Shown here: piece after piece, positions 26,242 through 36,035 of the stretch
Position numbering within the stretch: the stretch's first letter is position 1
How the letters are laid out: the number at the start of each line of letters is the position of its first letter
Assembly (NCBI GenBank): GCA_903939115.1
Contig: CAJAFV010000056.1
Coordinates: 1-64,000, forward strand
Source of the DNA: an uncultured Geobacteraceae bacterium
GTDB lineage: Bacteria > Desulfobacterota > Desulfuromonadia > Geobacterales > Pseudopelobacteraceae
Length of the DNA: 64,000 nt
Direction of reading: 5' to 3'
Position numbers and translations under genes: made by a program
The notes under the pieces: generated by a model
Seen by the model: the letters and a program-made list of their open reading frames with translations, nothing else
Database searches by the model: none
Told to the model about the DNA's origin: nothing

Positions 26242-26856
26242 TTACCTGGGAGTCTGTTTCATGCTTCTGATTATTTCCATCTGTTCTTCTGCACAGAGCG
26301 GACAGGCACCATGATTGAAATGAGCTTCAGAATGTTCAGAGATATATTTTTCTAACTGGTGCCAGCTATTCTGGTCATCCCTGATTTTTTTGCAGTACAT
26401 ACAGATCGGGATTACGCCTTCCAACTGTTTAACCCGGTTCAGGACCTGCGTCAACTCTTGAATATGTTCTGAAAGCGCCGTTTGTAAACAGTTCATACGG
26501 TATCCAACTGCAACCCGCGCTCGCAGTTCATCGTTGTCAAAAGGCTTTCCGACAAAATCGTCAGCTCCGGAGTCAAGAGCGTGTGCGGCAGAGCCTCTGT
26601 TATTGCGAGAGGTAATAATAATGGCGTAATACGGTTTTTGTGATGTTCTCTCCTGTAACCGCCTTACGATCTCCGGTCCTTCAATCCCGGGCATCATCCA
26701 ATCAAGAATGACCAGGTGCGGATGTTCCGGCTCACATAGAATATTCCACGCTTCATCACCGTCACGGGCAGAGGTGACAGTATAGCCCCATGTGTCCAGC
26801 AAAGCCTCCAACAACAGGCGCGTCGGGGCGTAATCTTCTGCAATAAGAACGTTCAT
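26242..26856 (-). CDS. Response regulator with C-terminal Cys-rich motif
   Basis: The receiver domain (about 1-120; acidic Glu/Asp pair, phospho-acceptor Asp in LDWMMPG, Lys in VGKPF) is joined by a coiled coil to a short C-terminal segment with CMYCKKIRDD ... WHQLEKYI ... HGACPLC. That tail recurs at the end of many Geobacter sensor proteins and probably binds a metal through two CxxC pairs; there is no DNA-binding domain. ATG 26856 is preceded by GTGGAGGACACATCA. The start at 26892 would add 12 poorly conserved residues. The hydrolase gene follows 38 bases later on the same strand. Confidence 0.9.
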   Translation of the reverse strand: MNVLIAEDYAPTRLLLEALLDTWGYTVTSARDGDEAWNILCEPEHPHLVILDWMMPGIEGPEIVRRLQERTSQKPYYAIIITSRNNRGSAAHALDSGADDFVGKPFDNDELRARVAVGYRMNCLQTALSEHIQELTQVLNRVKQLEGVIPICMYCKKIRDDQNSWHQLEKYISEHSEAHFNHGACPLCAEEQMEIIRSMKQTPR

Positions 26857-27110
26857 TGATGTGTCCTCCACTGTTTCTACCTGTCTGTCCACTTTAAGAT
26901 CTTGTTGGTTGCTGTTACCAATTGATTAGCAAAGGGTCTGCCAATATAAGTGATGACAGCTATAAACAGGAAATAATGCTTCTTATCGGTAGGTTACGAT
27001 GCGCGTGGAAGCGGCTTTGGTGGGAGGAGTAGCTGTGTTGCCCACACTATTTGGCGGTTCTTCACTATTTTGAGGGTGCTTCCGAAGGGGGAGTGCTCAG
27101 GCGGATATTT

Positions 27111-28238
27111 TTATTTCTTTTTATCTTTTATTCCGAAAAGCCCTTTGATTCCTTTTTCTCCAATCCCGTAAATCCCTTTTCCTACCCCAGTGACGGTAGG
27201 AATACCTATTTTAGCAGAGAGGGCCGTAGCGACTTGGTCAAGGAGTGTCTGCTGAACAGAAAAGCGGGGGTTGTCGAGATCGCCTCCAACGGTAAATGGA
27301 ACGGATAATTCGTCTTTATTGTCCGACATTAGAGATGCGAGGCCCCGGGCAGGAACTCCGAGCAAAACACCCTTGGTGCTGCTATGATCGAAGGACAAGC
27401 CTTTAAGATGAAGTGTACCGGGGGCATTCAGGATGCGTTTTTTTATCGAGAGTGAGCAGCTGCCGGACAAAATACCGGTGGAAACATTCAAATCACCCTT
27501 TTTGACAAAATATGGGCGGTAGGGGATGATATTTAATCCGTTCAGATCAATCTTGAGGGTACTGTCAAGTCCCTTGGGTGCAATATCACCGGTGATCAGC
27601 AGGCGTCCTCCCCCCTTACTGGTAAGCTCAAGTCGGAGCGGCATGGCCTGTTCAGATATGGGAAGAGTAACAGCCCCTGCTGAGAAGGAAAAGTTCTGTA
27701 ACGTCACCAAATGGTAACGTTGGGCAGAATTACTCACCCCGATGCGTTCCTTGCGGGCGACCTGCCAGTCAAGCAGGTCTATTGTGCCGTCGCTGATGCG
27801 AATAGCGGCAATGCGAACCGGCATTACCGTTGGAGATGCATCGGGCGGCGCGGCGGGGCGTGGCGGCATGATTGTGGCAAAGGAACCATCCGGTTTGATT
27901 TCAAGCAGTAAATAAGGCTTTTCGAGAAGAATCTCTTTAATGTCCAACCGACCACTGAAGAGCGAAAAGAGACTAGGGCTGATAACGACTCGATCAAAGG
28001 AGAAGCGGTTGGCAAACGGGCCGTCGCCATGGCGGGGAATTCGTACCTGATCAAGTTCGATCCGGTTCCAGCGCACAGTGACATTTCCCACGCTGACATC
28101 GCTGCCGACGGCAGTCTTGAGGCGAGCCTGAACCAGAGTGGTCAGATGAGCGTAGCCCCACCATACACCGGTGCCGGTAGTCAACAACAGGACAAGCAGG
28201 AGTATGCCGATGTTCTTTTTTAATCCTGAAATACTCAC
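27111..28238 (-). CDS. AsmA-like/DUF748 envelope protein
   Basis: Protein of 375 residues with one N-terminal membrane helix (about 9-30) and a long beta-rich periplasmic part typical of AsmA/DUF748 proteins: repeated VxRIxISDGxIDLLD-like strands, LKIDLNGLNI, and SVPFTVGGDLDNPRFSV near the end. The family is thought to bridge membranes and affect lipid transport or outer-membrane assembly. The start is GTG 28238 with GGAGA upstream. The Lys-rich C-terminus (GIKDKKK) is unusual. Confidence 0.82.
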   Translation of the reverse strand: MSISGLKKNIGILLLVLLLTTGTGVWWGYAHLTTLVQARLKTAVGSDVSVGNVTVRWNRIELDQVRIPRHGDGPFANRFSFDRVVISPSLFSLFSGRLDIKEILLEKPYLLLEIKPDGSFATIMPPRPAAPPDASPTVMPVRIAAIRISDGTIDLLDWQVARKERIGVSNSAQRYHLVTLQNFSFSAGAVTLPISEQAMPLRLELTSKGGGRLLITGDIAPKGLDSTLKIDLNGLNIIPYRPYFVKKGDLNVSTGILSGSCSLSIKKRILNAPGTLHLKGLSFDHSSTKGVLLGVPARGLASLMSDNKDELSVPFTVGGDLDNPRFSVQQTLLDQVATALSAKIGIPTVTGVGKGIYGIGEKGIKGLFGIKDKKK

Positions 28239-28395
28239 GAAAACAATTGTCTCCGTATGATGAATTCTAGGTGCTATTGCTCCTCACCATACATTCCCGG
28301 CACTGTCTGGTCAATCTATAGTAATCTGCATCGCCTATGAGTAATCTCTGTTAGGCTTGATGCCACGCTTCTCCTGGCAGATCTGTCGTTACATA

Positions 28396-29283
28396 TTACC
28401 GACCCCGGCCTCGATCATCTTCTTTATCCCTGCCTTGCCCGCGGTCGTGACCGGAGTCCTGCACTGCACCTCTCTCCTGCTGTCCCTGCGCCCGGGGTGC
28501 CTGCTGTTCGCGTTGCTGGGGTGTCGGCTGCTGTCTCTGCTCATGCACGGCAGGATTTTGCTGTTGCGGGACCGGTTGACCGGTACCCGGTCGGTGCTGA
28601 GCAGGTTGCTGCTGCTCAACCGGCTGTGGGTTTCTGTTCTGTGGTTCCTGTCTTACCCGTTGGGCAGGCTGTTGATTTATCTGACCTGACTGCTGCTGTA
28701 TATGCTGGCGAACGGCCTTATCCCGGGGCTGGTAACGATAACTCTGGTTGCGTAACTCACGCTGCTGCTCTACATGAGGATAACGATCGCCGGTATACTG
28801 ACGCTGATAAGTCGGTTCAGGTGCCCGCGTTGGAACCGCCTTATGATTCCACCTGTCCCAACCGCTTCGACGGTGTTCCCAGTCATTGCCCCACTGCTGC
28901 CCCCAGCGCGGTGGGGCATTCGACTGCCATCCTCGGAAATATGCAGGGGGCTGCTGATAATAGCGTACGGGAATACGCAGGACAAACAGCGGTACTGACA
29001 TCGGATCTACAAACGCCCATGGCCCGTTATACCAGGAGCTCGCGTACCAGTTATCGCCCTGGTAGACCCAATACATACTGTCGTAAAAGAAATAATTGCC
29101 ATCCACCTGTGGCGCGTAATACACCGGATAACCGGGTACCGGCGCAAGAGTCGGGTACATCGGCAGATTTATCCCGATACTCAAATTGGGTAATCCGATG
29201 CCGATACTCACCTGGGCTTTGACATACGGTGCTGGACATAACAGCAGCAACATCACAAACAATCCGAATAGTTTTGTTTTCAT
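28396..29283 (-). CDS. Secreted Gln/Pro/Arg-rich protein with Tyr/Trp-rich head
   Basis: Protein of 295 residues. A signal peptide (MKTKLFGLFVMLLLLCPAPYVKAQ) is followed by a beta-rich, Tyr/Trp-heavy segment (YYAPQVDGNYFFYDSMYWVY and ASSWYNGPWAFVDP) and, from about 165, a disordered tail very rich in Gln, Pro and Arg, ending DRGQGRDKEDDRGRGR. It resembles exported YXWXXG-type proteins found in Geobacter, with no known activity. It shares the Tyr/Trp plus charged-tail style with the next gene upstream, 48 bases away. Confidence 0.8.
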   Translation of the reverse strand: MKTKLFGLFVMLLLLCPAPYVKAQVSIGIGLPNLSIGINLPMYPTLAPVPGYPVYYAPQVDGNYFFYDSMYWVYQGDNWYASSWYNGPWAFVDPMSVPLFVLRIPVRYYQQPPAYFRGWQSNAPPRWGQQWGNDWEHRRSGWDRWNHKAVPTRAPEPTYQRQYTGDRYPHVEQQRELRNQSYRYQPRDKAVRQHIQQQSGQINQQPAQRVRQEPQNRNPQPVEQQQPAQHRPGTGQPVPQQQNPAVHEQRQQPTPQQREQQAPRAQGQQERGAVQDSGHDRGQGRDKEDDRGRGR

Positions 29284-29331
29284 TTTTATGCTCCCTGTAA
29301 TAAAGATTTACCACGCTCATAACGCCGGACC

Positions 29332-29634
29332 CTAACGGCCATGCTTGTCATGCCCTTCTCCTCTCCCACGGTCCTCATGGTGCTTGTCATATTTATAATG
29401 TTTACCCGGCTTTCTTCTCTCCATATACACCCGGCGGTCTCTTTCCACATAATACGGGCGGCCGCTATTTTGGTGGACGTACACGTTGGGAGGCGCCGGC
29501 TGGAAGTCACTGAGGCTGAAACTCAGGTTGGGAGTCGCTACCTGCAGGGAAACTGCCGCTTTGGCCCCATTAACGCTGAAGGATGAGATAACAGCTGAGA
29601 GAACCAGAATTGATAGTAACGATTTAGTTCGCAT
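29332..29634 (-). CDS. Small secreted basic protein
   Basis: Protein of 100 residues with a signal peptide (MRTKSLLSILVLSAVISSFS ... AKA), a short Pro-rich middle (SDFQPAPPNVYVHQ) and a His/Arg/Lys/Asp-rich tail (KHYKYDKHHEDRGRGEGHDK). The His-rich tail might bind metals. ATG 29634 follows AAGGAGACGTT; the longer frame to 29709 lacks a site. It is the likely first gene of a two-gene unit with the Gln-rich exported protein. Confidence 0.75.
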   Translation of the reverse strand: MRTKSLLSILVLSAVISSFSVNGAKAAVSLQVATPNLSFSLSDFQPAPPNVYVHQNSGRPYYVERDRRVYMERRKPGKHYKYDKHHEDRGRGEGHDKHGR

Positions 29635-30055
29635 AACGTCTCCTTGATACTGTGGTATGTAAATGTATGTCAGGCGCGATGGCTTGTTGCCTACAGGGAA
29701 GTAGTACAACTAGCGTGCCAAGTGATGGCGGTGAACGCATGTCTGGCAACTTGCTGATTTACAAGAACAAATATAACAGAAAATAATATTCTGGATTATT
29801 CCGTAGGAGGGAAAACTGTTGCATTTGGCACAGCCGTCATATGTGACGGTTTTTTTTGAAAATACGACAACAGTGAAACCACAATAAATTAGTGGATTCG
29901 GTTGAATGCTGTTATATCTAACAGTATGAAAAAACAGATGAAATTGTCGTGCTGCGGAATGAATGAGAGCAGAGTAACTATATGTCCCATCTTGCCACCC
30001 AGATACGGGCAGGTTTGGTGTTTTTTTGGGTCGCACATACCTGAGTACATATACC
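29635..30055. other. Divergent intergenic region with leader-like structure
   Basis: The stretch between the divergent small secreted protein and the CHASE3 kinase. Toward the kinase it contains AGGAGGG, a TTG-started 22-codon frame (29819-29887, product starting MHLAQPSYVT) and, inside that frame, the hairpin at 29833-29857. The pair GTGCCAA (near 29735) and TTGGCAC (29825-29831) could close a roughly 100-base structured leader. No known riboswitch is recognised. Confidence 0.4.
29833..29857 (+). terminator. Terminator-like hairpin in kinase leader
   Basis: CCGTCA/TGACGG stem with TATG loop, then eight T (29850-29857). It points toward the kinase at 30056 with no plus-strand gene before it, so it would act inside the leader transcript, as at 108 and 4185. 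Confidence 0.65.
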
Positions 30056-33000
30056 ATGAAGTATAAATATAAATTGTCTGTCTTACTGGCCGGTTTGGCT
30101 TTGCTGGTCATGCTTGTGCTGATGCTAACCTTCCATTCCTTAAGTCACATCGAAACAGCTGCCGAAGCACGCAAACAATCCTACATAGTCTTAAATCTTG
30201 CGGATGATTTGCTGTCTGCCTTAAAAGACGCCGAGACCGGTCAGCGCGGCTATTTGCTGACCGGAGACGAAGCCTTTCTGCAGCCGTATCTGGCGGTGCG
30301 TGACAGCGTCAGTGGCCAACTGAAGGATTTGCGGGAACGTACCGGCATTGCCTCGTCCAGGAATCATCTGGACAGCATGCTGCCGATGATGGATCGCAAA
30401 TTGACAGAAATGGCACATATCATTTCGCTGCGTAAGGGCGGTAACGGGACCGCCGCAGCGGCACTGGTTGCGAGTGGACAGGGCAAGCAGTTGATGGATT
30501 CTATACGTGCCGAGATGAACAGTTTTATGCTGGTAGAAAAAAGAGTGCTGGCTCAGCACGATGCCGAGTTTCAGACAAACATGCACAATCTGTTTACAGT
30601 CATTGCCTTCGCCAGTCTGGTAATGCTGCTGTTGGCATTTTCGTTCGCCTATCTGATTTTTAAAGAATCACAGCAGCGACTCAAGAATGTAGTTCATCTT
30701 GAGACGAAACATCTGCTCAAAATCCAGGAGGAGACAAATAGCGAGTTACAGCAATCCCAAATTGCTCTGGAGAAGCAAAATGATGAACTCCGTCTGGCTC
30801 AAGAGGAGGCAAAACAGTTAGAAACCATATTACGGGACAGTGAAGAGCATCTCGCCGTTACGCTTAACTCCATCGGTGATGCTGTAATAGCGACCGATGC
30901 CGGAGCGCGCGTGACTCGGCTTAATCATATTGCTGAACAACTGACCGGTTGGACGCTGGCTGAAGCTGGTGGCCGCCCGGTAGAAGAAATATTTCGTATA
31001 CTCAACAAAGACACCCGCCAGCCAGCCCCTATTCCGATACAGGAAGTCATAGCGCTCGGTGCGATCCAGGGTTTATCGAACCACACAGTACTGATCGCCC
31101 GAGATGGCAGAGAATATGATATTGCCGACAGTTGCGCACCAATTCGCAACCGCGACGACCGGGTGATCGGCGCCGTGCTGGTGTTCCGCAATGTCACCGA
31201 GGAATATGCGGTGCAGCAGTCGTTGCGTGACAGTGCCGCGCTGATGCGGGCGATTCTCAATACCGTGGTTGATGGCATCATCACCATCCATGCCGATGGC
31301 GGTATCATCAAGACGGTTAATCCTGCGGCTGAACAGATGTTTGGCTATACTCCCGAAGAGCTTGACGGACTGAAATTCAGTCAGTTGATACCCGAACTGG
31401 ATCAGGTTCAGCGCAATGGCTCCCTCGAATATTACAGCGCGAGCGAAGAAGCTCTTGCCAGCGGCCATGGACGGGAAGTTAACGGTAAACGTAAAGATGG
31501 CAGTTTTTTCCCGTTGGAGTTGGCAGCCAGTGAAATGTGGTTGGGCGGCCAGCGATACTTTACCGGTATTTTGCGTGATACCACCGTGCGCAAGCTGGCA
31601 GAAGAGGCGCTGGTCAAAGCGGGAGCGCTGCAGAGTGCGATTTTTAACAGTGCCAACTTTTCGAGTATTGCCACTGACGCCAAGGGAGTCATCCAGATCT
31701 TCAACGTTGGCGCTGAACGTATGCTTGGCTACACGGCTCCGGATGTGATGAACAAGATCACCCCGGCCGACATTTCCGATCCTCAGGAAGTTATCGCACG
31801 TGCCGAAGCGTTGAGCATCGAGCTCGACACCCCGATTACTCCCGGCTTCGAGGCGCTGGTGTTCAAGGCCTCCCGCAGTATCGAGGATATCTATGAACTG
31901 ACCTATATCCGTAAAGACGGTAGCCGCTTTCCTGCGGTCGTATCGGTTACAGCACTGCGCGACGCTCAAAATACTATTATCGGCTACTTGCTGATCGGTA
32001 CCGACAATACCGCCCGAAAACAGGTCGAGGCTGAGCGAATACGGCTTGAACAGATACTGCAGGATAAAAATGTCGAGCTGGAGCGTACCACTCGTGTGGC
32101 GGAAAAAGCCAATCTCGCAAAATCTGATTTCCTTTCCAGCATGAGTCATGAACTGCGTACACCGCTCAGCGCAATCCTTGGCTTTGCCCAACTCATGGAT
32201 TCTGGTTCTCCGCAGCCAACACCTTCCCAGAAGCGAAGTCTCGATCAGATTCTTAAGGCAGGCTGGTATCTGCTGGAGTTAATAAACGAGATTCTTGATC
32301 TCGCCGTGATCGAGTCAGGTAAACTCTCGATGTCGCTCGAACCTGTTTCACTGGCTGAAATCATTCACGAGTGTGAGAACATGATCGAGCCGCAAGCCAA
32401 AAAGCACGGCATCAGCGTGACCTTTGTCCATTTCGAAACCCCCTGCTTTGTTAAAGCCGACCGGACCCGGGTAAAACAGGTACTTATCAATCTTCTTTCC
32501 AACGCGATCAAATATAACAAGGTGAGTGGAACGGTGCTGGTGGAGAGTGCTCTGAACGGCAGTGACTCGGTTCGAATCAGCGTCCGTGATACCGGTGAGG
32601 GGCTGCCCCCGGAAAAGCTTGCGCAACTTTTTCAGCCGTTCAATCGTCTCGGACAAGAGGCGAATGCCGAGCAGGGAACCGGCATCGGCCTGGTTGTGTG
32701 CAAGCGTCTGGTTGAATGGATGGGTGGTGTCATCGGTGTGGAAAGTACGGTCGGGGAGGGGAGTGTCTTCTGGATTGAACTGAACCTGACGGCCGAACCG
32801 TACAGAGTCATTAACAGCGCAGAACCTGGCGCTATCGGCCACGTGCACCATCAAGAGAATGAACCGTTGTATACCCTGCTCTACGTCGAGGATAATCCGG
32901 CTAACCTGATGCTTGTCGAGGATATTATTGCACGCCGACCAGATATCCGTCTTCTGGCGGCACTGGATGGCAAAAGCGGCATTGAGATGGCGCGCGACTC

Positions 33001-33256
33001 CCTGCCGGATGTTATCCTGATGGATATTCACCTGCCGGGCATAAGCGGTGTCGATGCGATGAGGATTCTGGTTGCTGACCAGACGACGGCCCATATTCCG
33101 GTGGTAGCCCTCAGCGCGAATGCCATTCCGCGTGATATCGAGAAGGGCCTCGAAGCGGGGTTCTTTCGCTATCTCACAAAGCCGATCAACGTCACTGAGT
33201 TCATGGATACTCTGGAAGTAGCGCTGAAATATGCAAAAACAAAGGAACATCCATGA
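30056..33256 (+). CDS. CHASE3-PAS hybrid sensor histidine kinase
   Basis: Membrane-bound hybrid kinase of 1066 residues. TM1 (7-28), an extracytoplasmic CHASE3 domain (about 40-178, with [21 protein letters not shown]), TM2 (about 180-202), a coiled coil, three PAS domains (about 262-385, 395-515, 522-655), HisKA with [10 protein letters not shown] (His698), HATPase_c ([22 protein letters not shown]) and a receiver with D990 in LMDIHLP. ATG 30056 begins the first helix; no strong ribosome-binding site is visible. It overlaps the sigma-54 activator gene by ATGA, pointing to a phosphorelay into that regulator. Confidence 0.95.
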   Translation: MKYKYKLSVLLAGLALLVMLVLMLTFHSLSHIETAAEARKQSYIVLNLADDLLSALKDAETGQRGYLLTGDEAFLQPYLAVRDSVSGQLKDLRERTGIASSRNHLDSMLPMMDRKLTEMAHIISLRKGGNGTAAAALVASGQGKQLMDSIRAEMNSFMLVEKRVLAQHDAEFQTNMHNLFTVIAFASLVMLLLAFSFAYLIFKESQQRLKNVVHLETKHLLKIQEETNSELQQSQIALEKQNDELRLAQEEAKQLETILRDSEEHLAVTLNSIGDAVIATDAGARVTRLNHIAEQLTGWTLAEAGGRPVEEIFRILNKDTRQPAPIPIQEVIALGAIQGLSNHTVLIARDGREYDIADSCAPIRNRDDRVIGAVLVFRNVTEEYAVQQSLRDSAALMRAILNTVVDGIITIHADGGIIKTVNPAAEQMFGYTPEELDGLKFSQLIPELDQVQRNGSLEYYSASEEALASGHGREVNGKRKDGSFFPLELAASEMWLGGQRYFTGILRDTTVRKLAEEALVKAGALQSAIFNSANFSSIATDAKGVIQIFNVGAERMLGYTAPDVMNKITPADISDPQEVIARAEALSIELDTPITPGFEALVFKASRSIEDIYELTYIRKDGSRFPAVVSVTALRDAQNTIIGYLLIGTDNTARKQVEAERIRLEQILQDKNVELERTTRVAEKANLAKSDFLSSMSHELRTPLSAILGFAQLMDSGSPQPTPSQKRSLDQILKAGWYLLELINEILDLAVIESGKLSMSLEPVSLAEIIHECENMIEPQAKKHGISVTFVHFETPCFVKADRTRVKQVLINLLSNAIKYNKVSGTVLVESALNGSDSVRISVRDTGEGLPPEKLAQLFQPFNRLGQEANAEQGTGIGLVVCKRLVEWMGGVIGVESTVGEGSVFWIELNLTAEPYRVINSAEPGAIGHVHHQENEPLYTLLYVEDNPANLMLVEDIIARRPDIRLLAALDGKSGIEMARDSLPDVILMDIHLPGISGVDAMRILVADQTTAHIPVVALSANAIPRDIEKGLEAGFFRYLTKPINVTEFMDTLEVALKYAKTKEHP

Positions 33257-34803
33257 TACTTGTCGAATCGGAAATTTATAGCGCCAGTATCCTGATCGTT
33301 GATGATCAGGAGTCAAATGTCAGCTTGCTTGAGCAGCTGCTGACGGAAGCTGGCTACAGTTGCGTCACATCAACAATGAACCCTCAGGAAGTCAGCGCGT
33401 TGCACAAAAAAAACCGCTACGACCTGATCCTGCTCGACCTGCAGATGCCGGTTATGGACGGCTTTCAGGTTATGGCAGAGCTGAAGACAGCCGAATGCGA
33501 CAGCTTCTTTCCAGTCTTGGTAATTACTGCCCAACCGGGCCATAAACTGCGGGCGCTCGAAGCCGGTGCAAAAGATTTCGTCAGCAAGCCTTTTGATCTG
33601 GTGGAAGTAAAGACCCGTATTCGCAACATGCTTGAAGTGCGACTGTTGCATAAGAAACTGGTCAATTATAATAAGCTGCTTGAACAGACGGTACAGGAGC
33701 GGACGGTTGATCTTCTCAAGGCGAACGTGCAGCTCACACAGGAAATCGAGGAACGCAAGAAAGCAGAAGGAGCGCTTCAGGGTACGTACGCAGAAATAAA
33801 ATGTTTAAAAGACCGGCTCCAGGAAGAGAATATCTACCTGCATCAGGAAGTTGCCCGTGAATACAACTTCGGCGAGATCATCGGTCAGAGTTCTGTCCTG
33901 TCGCAGGTATTTTTGCAGGTTGAACAAGTGGCACCCATTAACGCAACTGTTCTTCTTCTTGGCGAAACCGGTACAGGCAAGGGCGTGGTTGCACGCGCTA
34001 TCCACAACAGCAGTGCCCGCAAGGGGCGGCCATTGATTACGGTCAACTGCACGACGCTACCTTCTACCCTGGCGGAAAGTGAACTTTTTGGCCGGGAACG
34101 GGGGGCGTTCACCGGTTCTGATACCCGACAGATCGGGCGTTTCGAACTTGCGGACGGCGGCACCATATTTCTTGACGAAATCGGCGAGATGCCCCTTGAA
34201 CTTCAATGCAAGCTGCTCCGGGTTATTCAGGACGGCGAGTTTGAGCGGTTGGGCAACCCACGCACTATAACGGTTGATGTGCGGATCATCGCAGCAACCA
34301 ACCGGAATCTGGCTGAAGAGGTTAATAAAGGCACCTTCCGGGAGGACCTGTACTATCGGCTCAATGTGTTTCCTATCACTTTGCCGCCACTCCGGCAGCG
34401 TACGGAAGATATTCCGCTGCTTGTAAGTCACTTTGTTGCCAAGTTTAACAAGAAGATTGGCAAGAAGATTGAAACTGTATCAAAAGATACCCTGAATTTA
34501 CTTCGAGACCACGGATGGCCCGGTAACGTACGTGAGCTGGAAAGCGTTATCGAACGGGCAGTTATAATCACTCAGGGGACATCGCTCCAGGTATTGGACC
34601 GTTTTGATACATTTCCGAAAGCAGAAGATTCGACAGGGGAGGAGATCAAAGCCCTTGTGGAACTGGAGCATGACCACGTCCTGCAGGTGCTCAAGAAAAC
34701 CGGATGGCGCATAGAAGGCAAAAACGGCGCTGCGGTCCTTCTAGGGCTCAACGCCAGCACCCTGAGAGCCCGGATGCGAAAATACGGGATAGAGAGGGTG
34801 TAA
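33253..34803 (+). CDS. Sigma-54-dependent response regulator (NtrC family)
   Basis: Activator of 516 residues. The receiver (about 10-125) has D62 in LLDLQMP and K in SKPFDL, followed by a long coiled coil (about 145-205) and an AAA+ domain (about 210-440) with Walker A GETGTGKG (usually GKE), the sigma-54-contacting loop GAFTGS (Ser in place of the usual final Ala), Walker [10 protein letters not shown] and the R-finger region [15 protein letters not shown] Fis-type helix-turn-helix is at the end ([21 protein letters not shown]). It is coupled to the hybrid kinase. The coiled coil between receiver and AAA+ is longer than in NtrC. Confidence 0.95.
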   Translation: MILVESEIYSASILIVDDQESNVSLLEQLLTEAGYSCVTSTMNPQEVSALHKKNRYDLILLDLQMPVMDGFQVMAELKTAECDSFFPVLVITAQPGHKLRALEAGAKDFVSKPFDLVEVKTRIRNMLEVRLLHKKLVNYNKLLEQTVQERTVDLLKANVQLTQEIEERKKAEGALQGTYAEIKCLKDRLQEENIYLHQEVAREYNFGEIIGQSSVLSQVFLQVEQVAPINATVLLLGETGTGKGVVARAIHNSSARKGRPLITVNCTTLPSTLAESELFGRERGAFTGSDTRQIGRFELADGGTIFLDEIGEMPLELQCKLLRVIQDGEFERLGNPRTITVDVRIIAATNRNLAEEVNKGTFREDLYYRLNVFPITLPPLRQRTEDIPLLVSHFVAKFNKKIGKKIETVSKDTLNLLRDHGWPGNVRELESVIERAVIITQGTSLQVLDRFDTFPKAEDSTGEEIKALVELEHDHVLQVLKKTGWRIEGKNGAAVLLGLNASTLRARMRKYGIERV

Positions 34804-34855
34804 ATGCTTTAGATAAGCAGGGGACGTTTCCCTGTGGTTGCCCTGGTTTAAGCCA

Positions 34856-35482
34856 TCAGAACTTCGGAATCCGAATTCGGCTGATCATCAGTGATCCTGA
34901 AAGCGCATACAGCAGTACGAGCGGGTGCAGCGTGAAACCGGCGAACAGCAGATGTCCAAACCAGAGCGCGTCGCGCAGCGACCCCTGACTGGCAGCGATA
35001 CAGAGAACAAATACCAGCAGCACCGATGTCGGGATCGGCGTTCCTTCAAAATACTTCACCTTACTTCCACCTTCGGACAGTTCATCGGCTGTCACATTAT
35101 ACCGCGCCAGTCGAGACACGCCGCATGCGACAAAATAGGTCAGAATTATACGATCATAGAGCCCCTGCATTCCACATCCGTATGCAATCACAGCAGGCGC
35201 GACGCCAAACGAGATGACATCAGCTAGAGAGTCGAGTTCACGCCCCATTATTGAATTTTTTTGCCGCCACCGGGCAATTCGCCCATCCAGAATATCGAAG
35301 ACTAACGCGGCAAGTACCATGCCACCGGCAAAATAGACATGCCGTACTTCAGAAGTCTGCAGGTACGTCAGCATGGAAAACAGTGCCCCCGTTCCGCAGA
35401 CAGCGTTTGCAAGTGTGAACCAGTCGGCAAGTTGAAATTCTCGAACCATGGCAAACGGCTTATGCTGTTTTTGTTTCTTCAT
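34856..35482 (-). CDS. pssA: CDP-alcohol phosphatidyltransferase, PssA-like
   Basis: Membrane enzyme of 208 residues that joins a CDP-diacylglycerol to an alcohol; serine is the likely acceptor. The catalytic motif DGRIARWRQKNSIMGRELDS fits D-G-x2-A-R-x8-G-x3-D, completed by the final Asp of LAD. Five or six hydrophobic segments follow. ATG 35482 (MKKQKQHKPF) has AGGGGAGA upstream; an ATG at 35575 would add 31 residues without a good site. It is convergent with the sigma-54 activator gene. Confidence 0.85.
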   Translation of the reverse strand: MKKQKQHKPFAMVREFQLADWFTLANAVCGTGALFSMLTYLQTSEVRHVYFAGGMVLAALVFDILDGRIARWRQKNSIMGRELDSLADVISFGVAPAVIAYGCGMQGLYDRIILTYFVACGVSRLARYNVTADELSEGGSKVKYFEGTPIPTSVLLVFVLCIAASQGSLRDALWFGHLLFAGFTLHPLVLLYALSGSLMISRIRIPKF

Positions 35483-35636
35483 ATCTGGCTGAGTCTCCCC
35501 TGTAAAATATTTTGGTTCTACGACACTGCTCACTTTCAGATGCAGCGGCTTTGGATGGTAGACTCTTTTCCTCATTATGTCGATCAGTTGATATATCAGG
35601 CGGCGTCTGAAGCACTCTGTCTGGCGGGGATATTAA

Positions 35637-35680
35637 TACCACGTCGCAATCAAACGATTACATTGTTGGTTGCGTCGATA
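35637..35680. repeat. Partial copy of the MITE-like repeat
   Basis: This 44-base stretch matches 24238-24281 at 37 positions, including the shared core CAAACGATTAC. It contains only the left arm; the right arm and central hairpin are absent. Confidence 0.7.
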
Positions 35681-35807
35681 AAGATACTGTCAATATTGTG
35701 ATACTAATCACGTTATGCATTTATGAATTTGATACTGTGCATCACGATGATGAAATGTGGTTTGGAACACAGATCGTCATCTCACTCTAACAAAACTGAA
35801 TAATCAC

Positions 35808-35910
35808 CGAAAAGGCACGATCCGGGGAACCGGATTTCGCAAAGCCACCTACCCAGAACGGGAAGAGGAGCTGTCGAAGTGGCAGCAGCCATTACATATG
35901 CGACGGCAAC
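35808..35910 (+). ncRNA. Candidate GEMM-like (c-di-GMP class I type) riboswitch
   Basis: GGCACG is followed by a perfect 6-bp hairpin ATCCGG/CCGGAT capped by the GNRA loop GGAA, then TTCGCAAAGCCACC. This mirrors the GEMM layout of GGCAAA, a GNRA hairpin, and GACGCAAAGCC. A second stem could close GCCAC with GTGGC (35841 and 35879 region), and an intrinsic terminator follows at 35915. It lies about 90 bases before a PEP-CTERM gene. Departures from consensus in the GGCA box and the 3' strand leave the ligand uncertain. Confidence 0.4.
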
Positions 35911-35914
35911 CTTT

Positions 35915-35947
35915 AACCCGCCCTTTCAACAAAGAGGCGGTTTTTTA
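35915..35947 (+). terminator. Intrinsic terminator in PEP-CTERM leader
   Basis: AACCCGCC (35915-35922) pairs with GGCGGTT (35936-35942), followed by a T-run. It sits between the structured leader and the start codon at 36036, as expected for the expression platform of a transcription-controlling riboswitch. Confidence 0.65.
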
Positions 35948-36035
35948 TTTGGCTCATAAAAAGCAGATAGAGCATATTTCTAACCTTTCGAAAATAACTG
36001 GATACAGGCCAACATCAGATACGGAGGATTAATAA

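Noticed and set aside
28497-29222. 241-codon plus-strand frame opposite the Gln-rich secreted protein
   Set aside because: The minus-strand gene has a signal peptide and a proper start; the opposite frame arises from its low-complexity codons.
35757-36032. 91-codon plus-strand frame before the PEP-CTERM gene
   Set aside because: It runs through the structured leader and terminator and has no start signals; the RNA features explain the region better.
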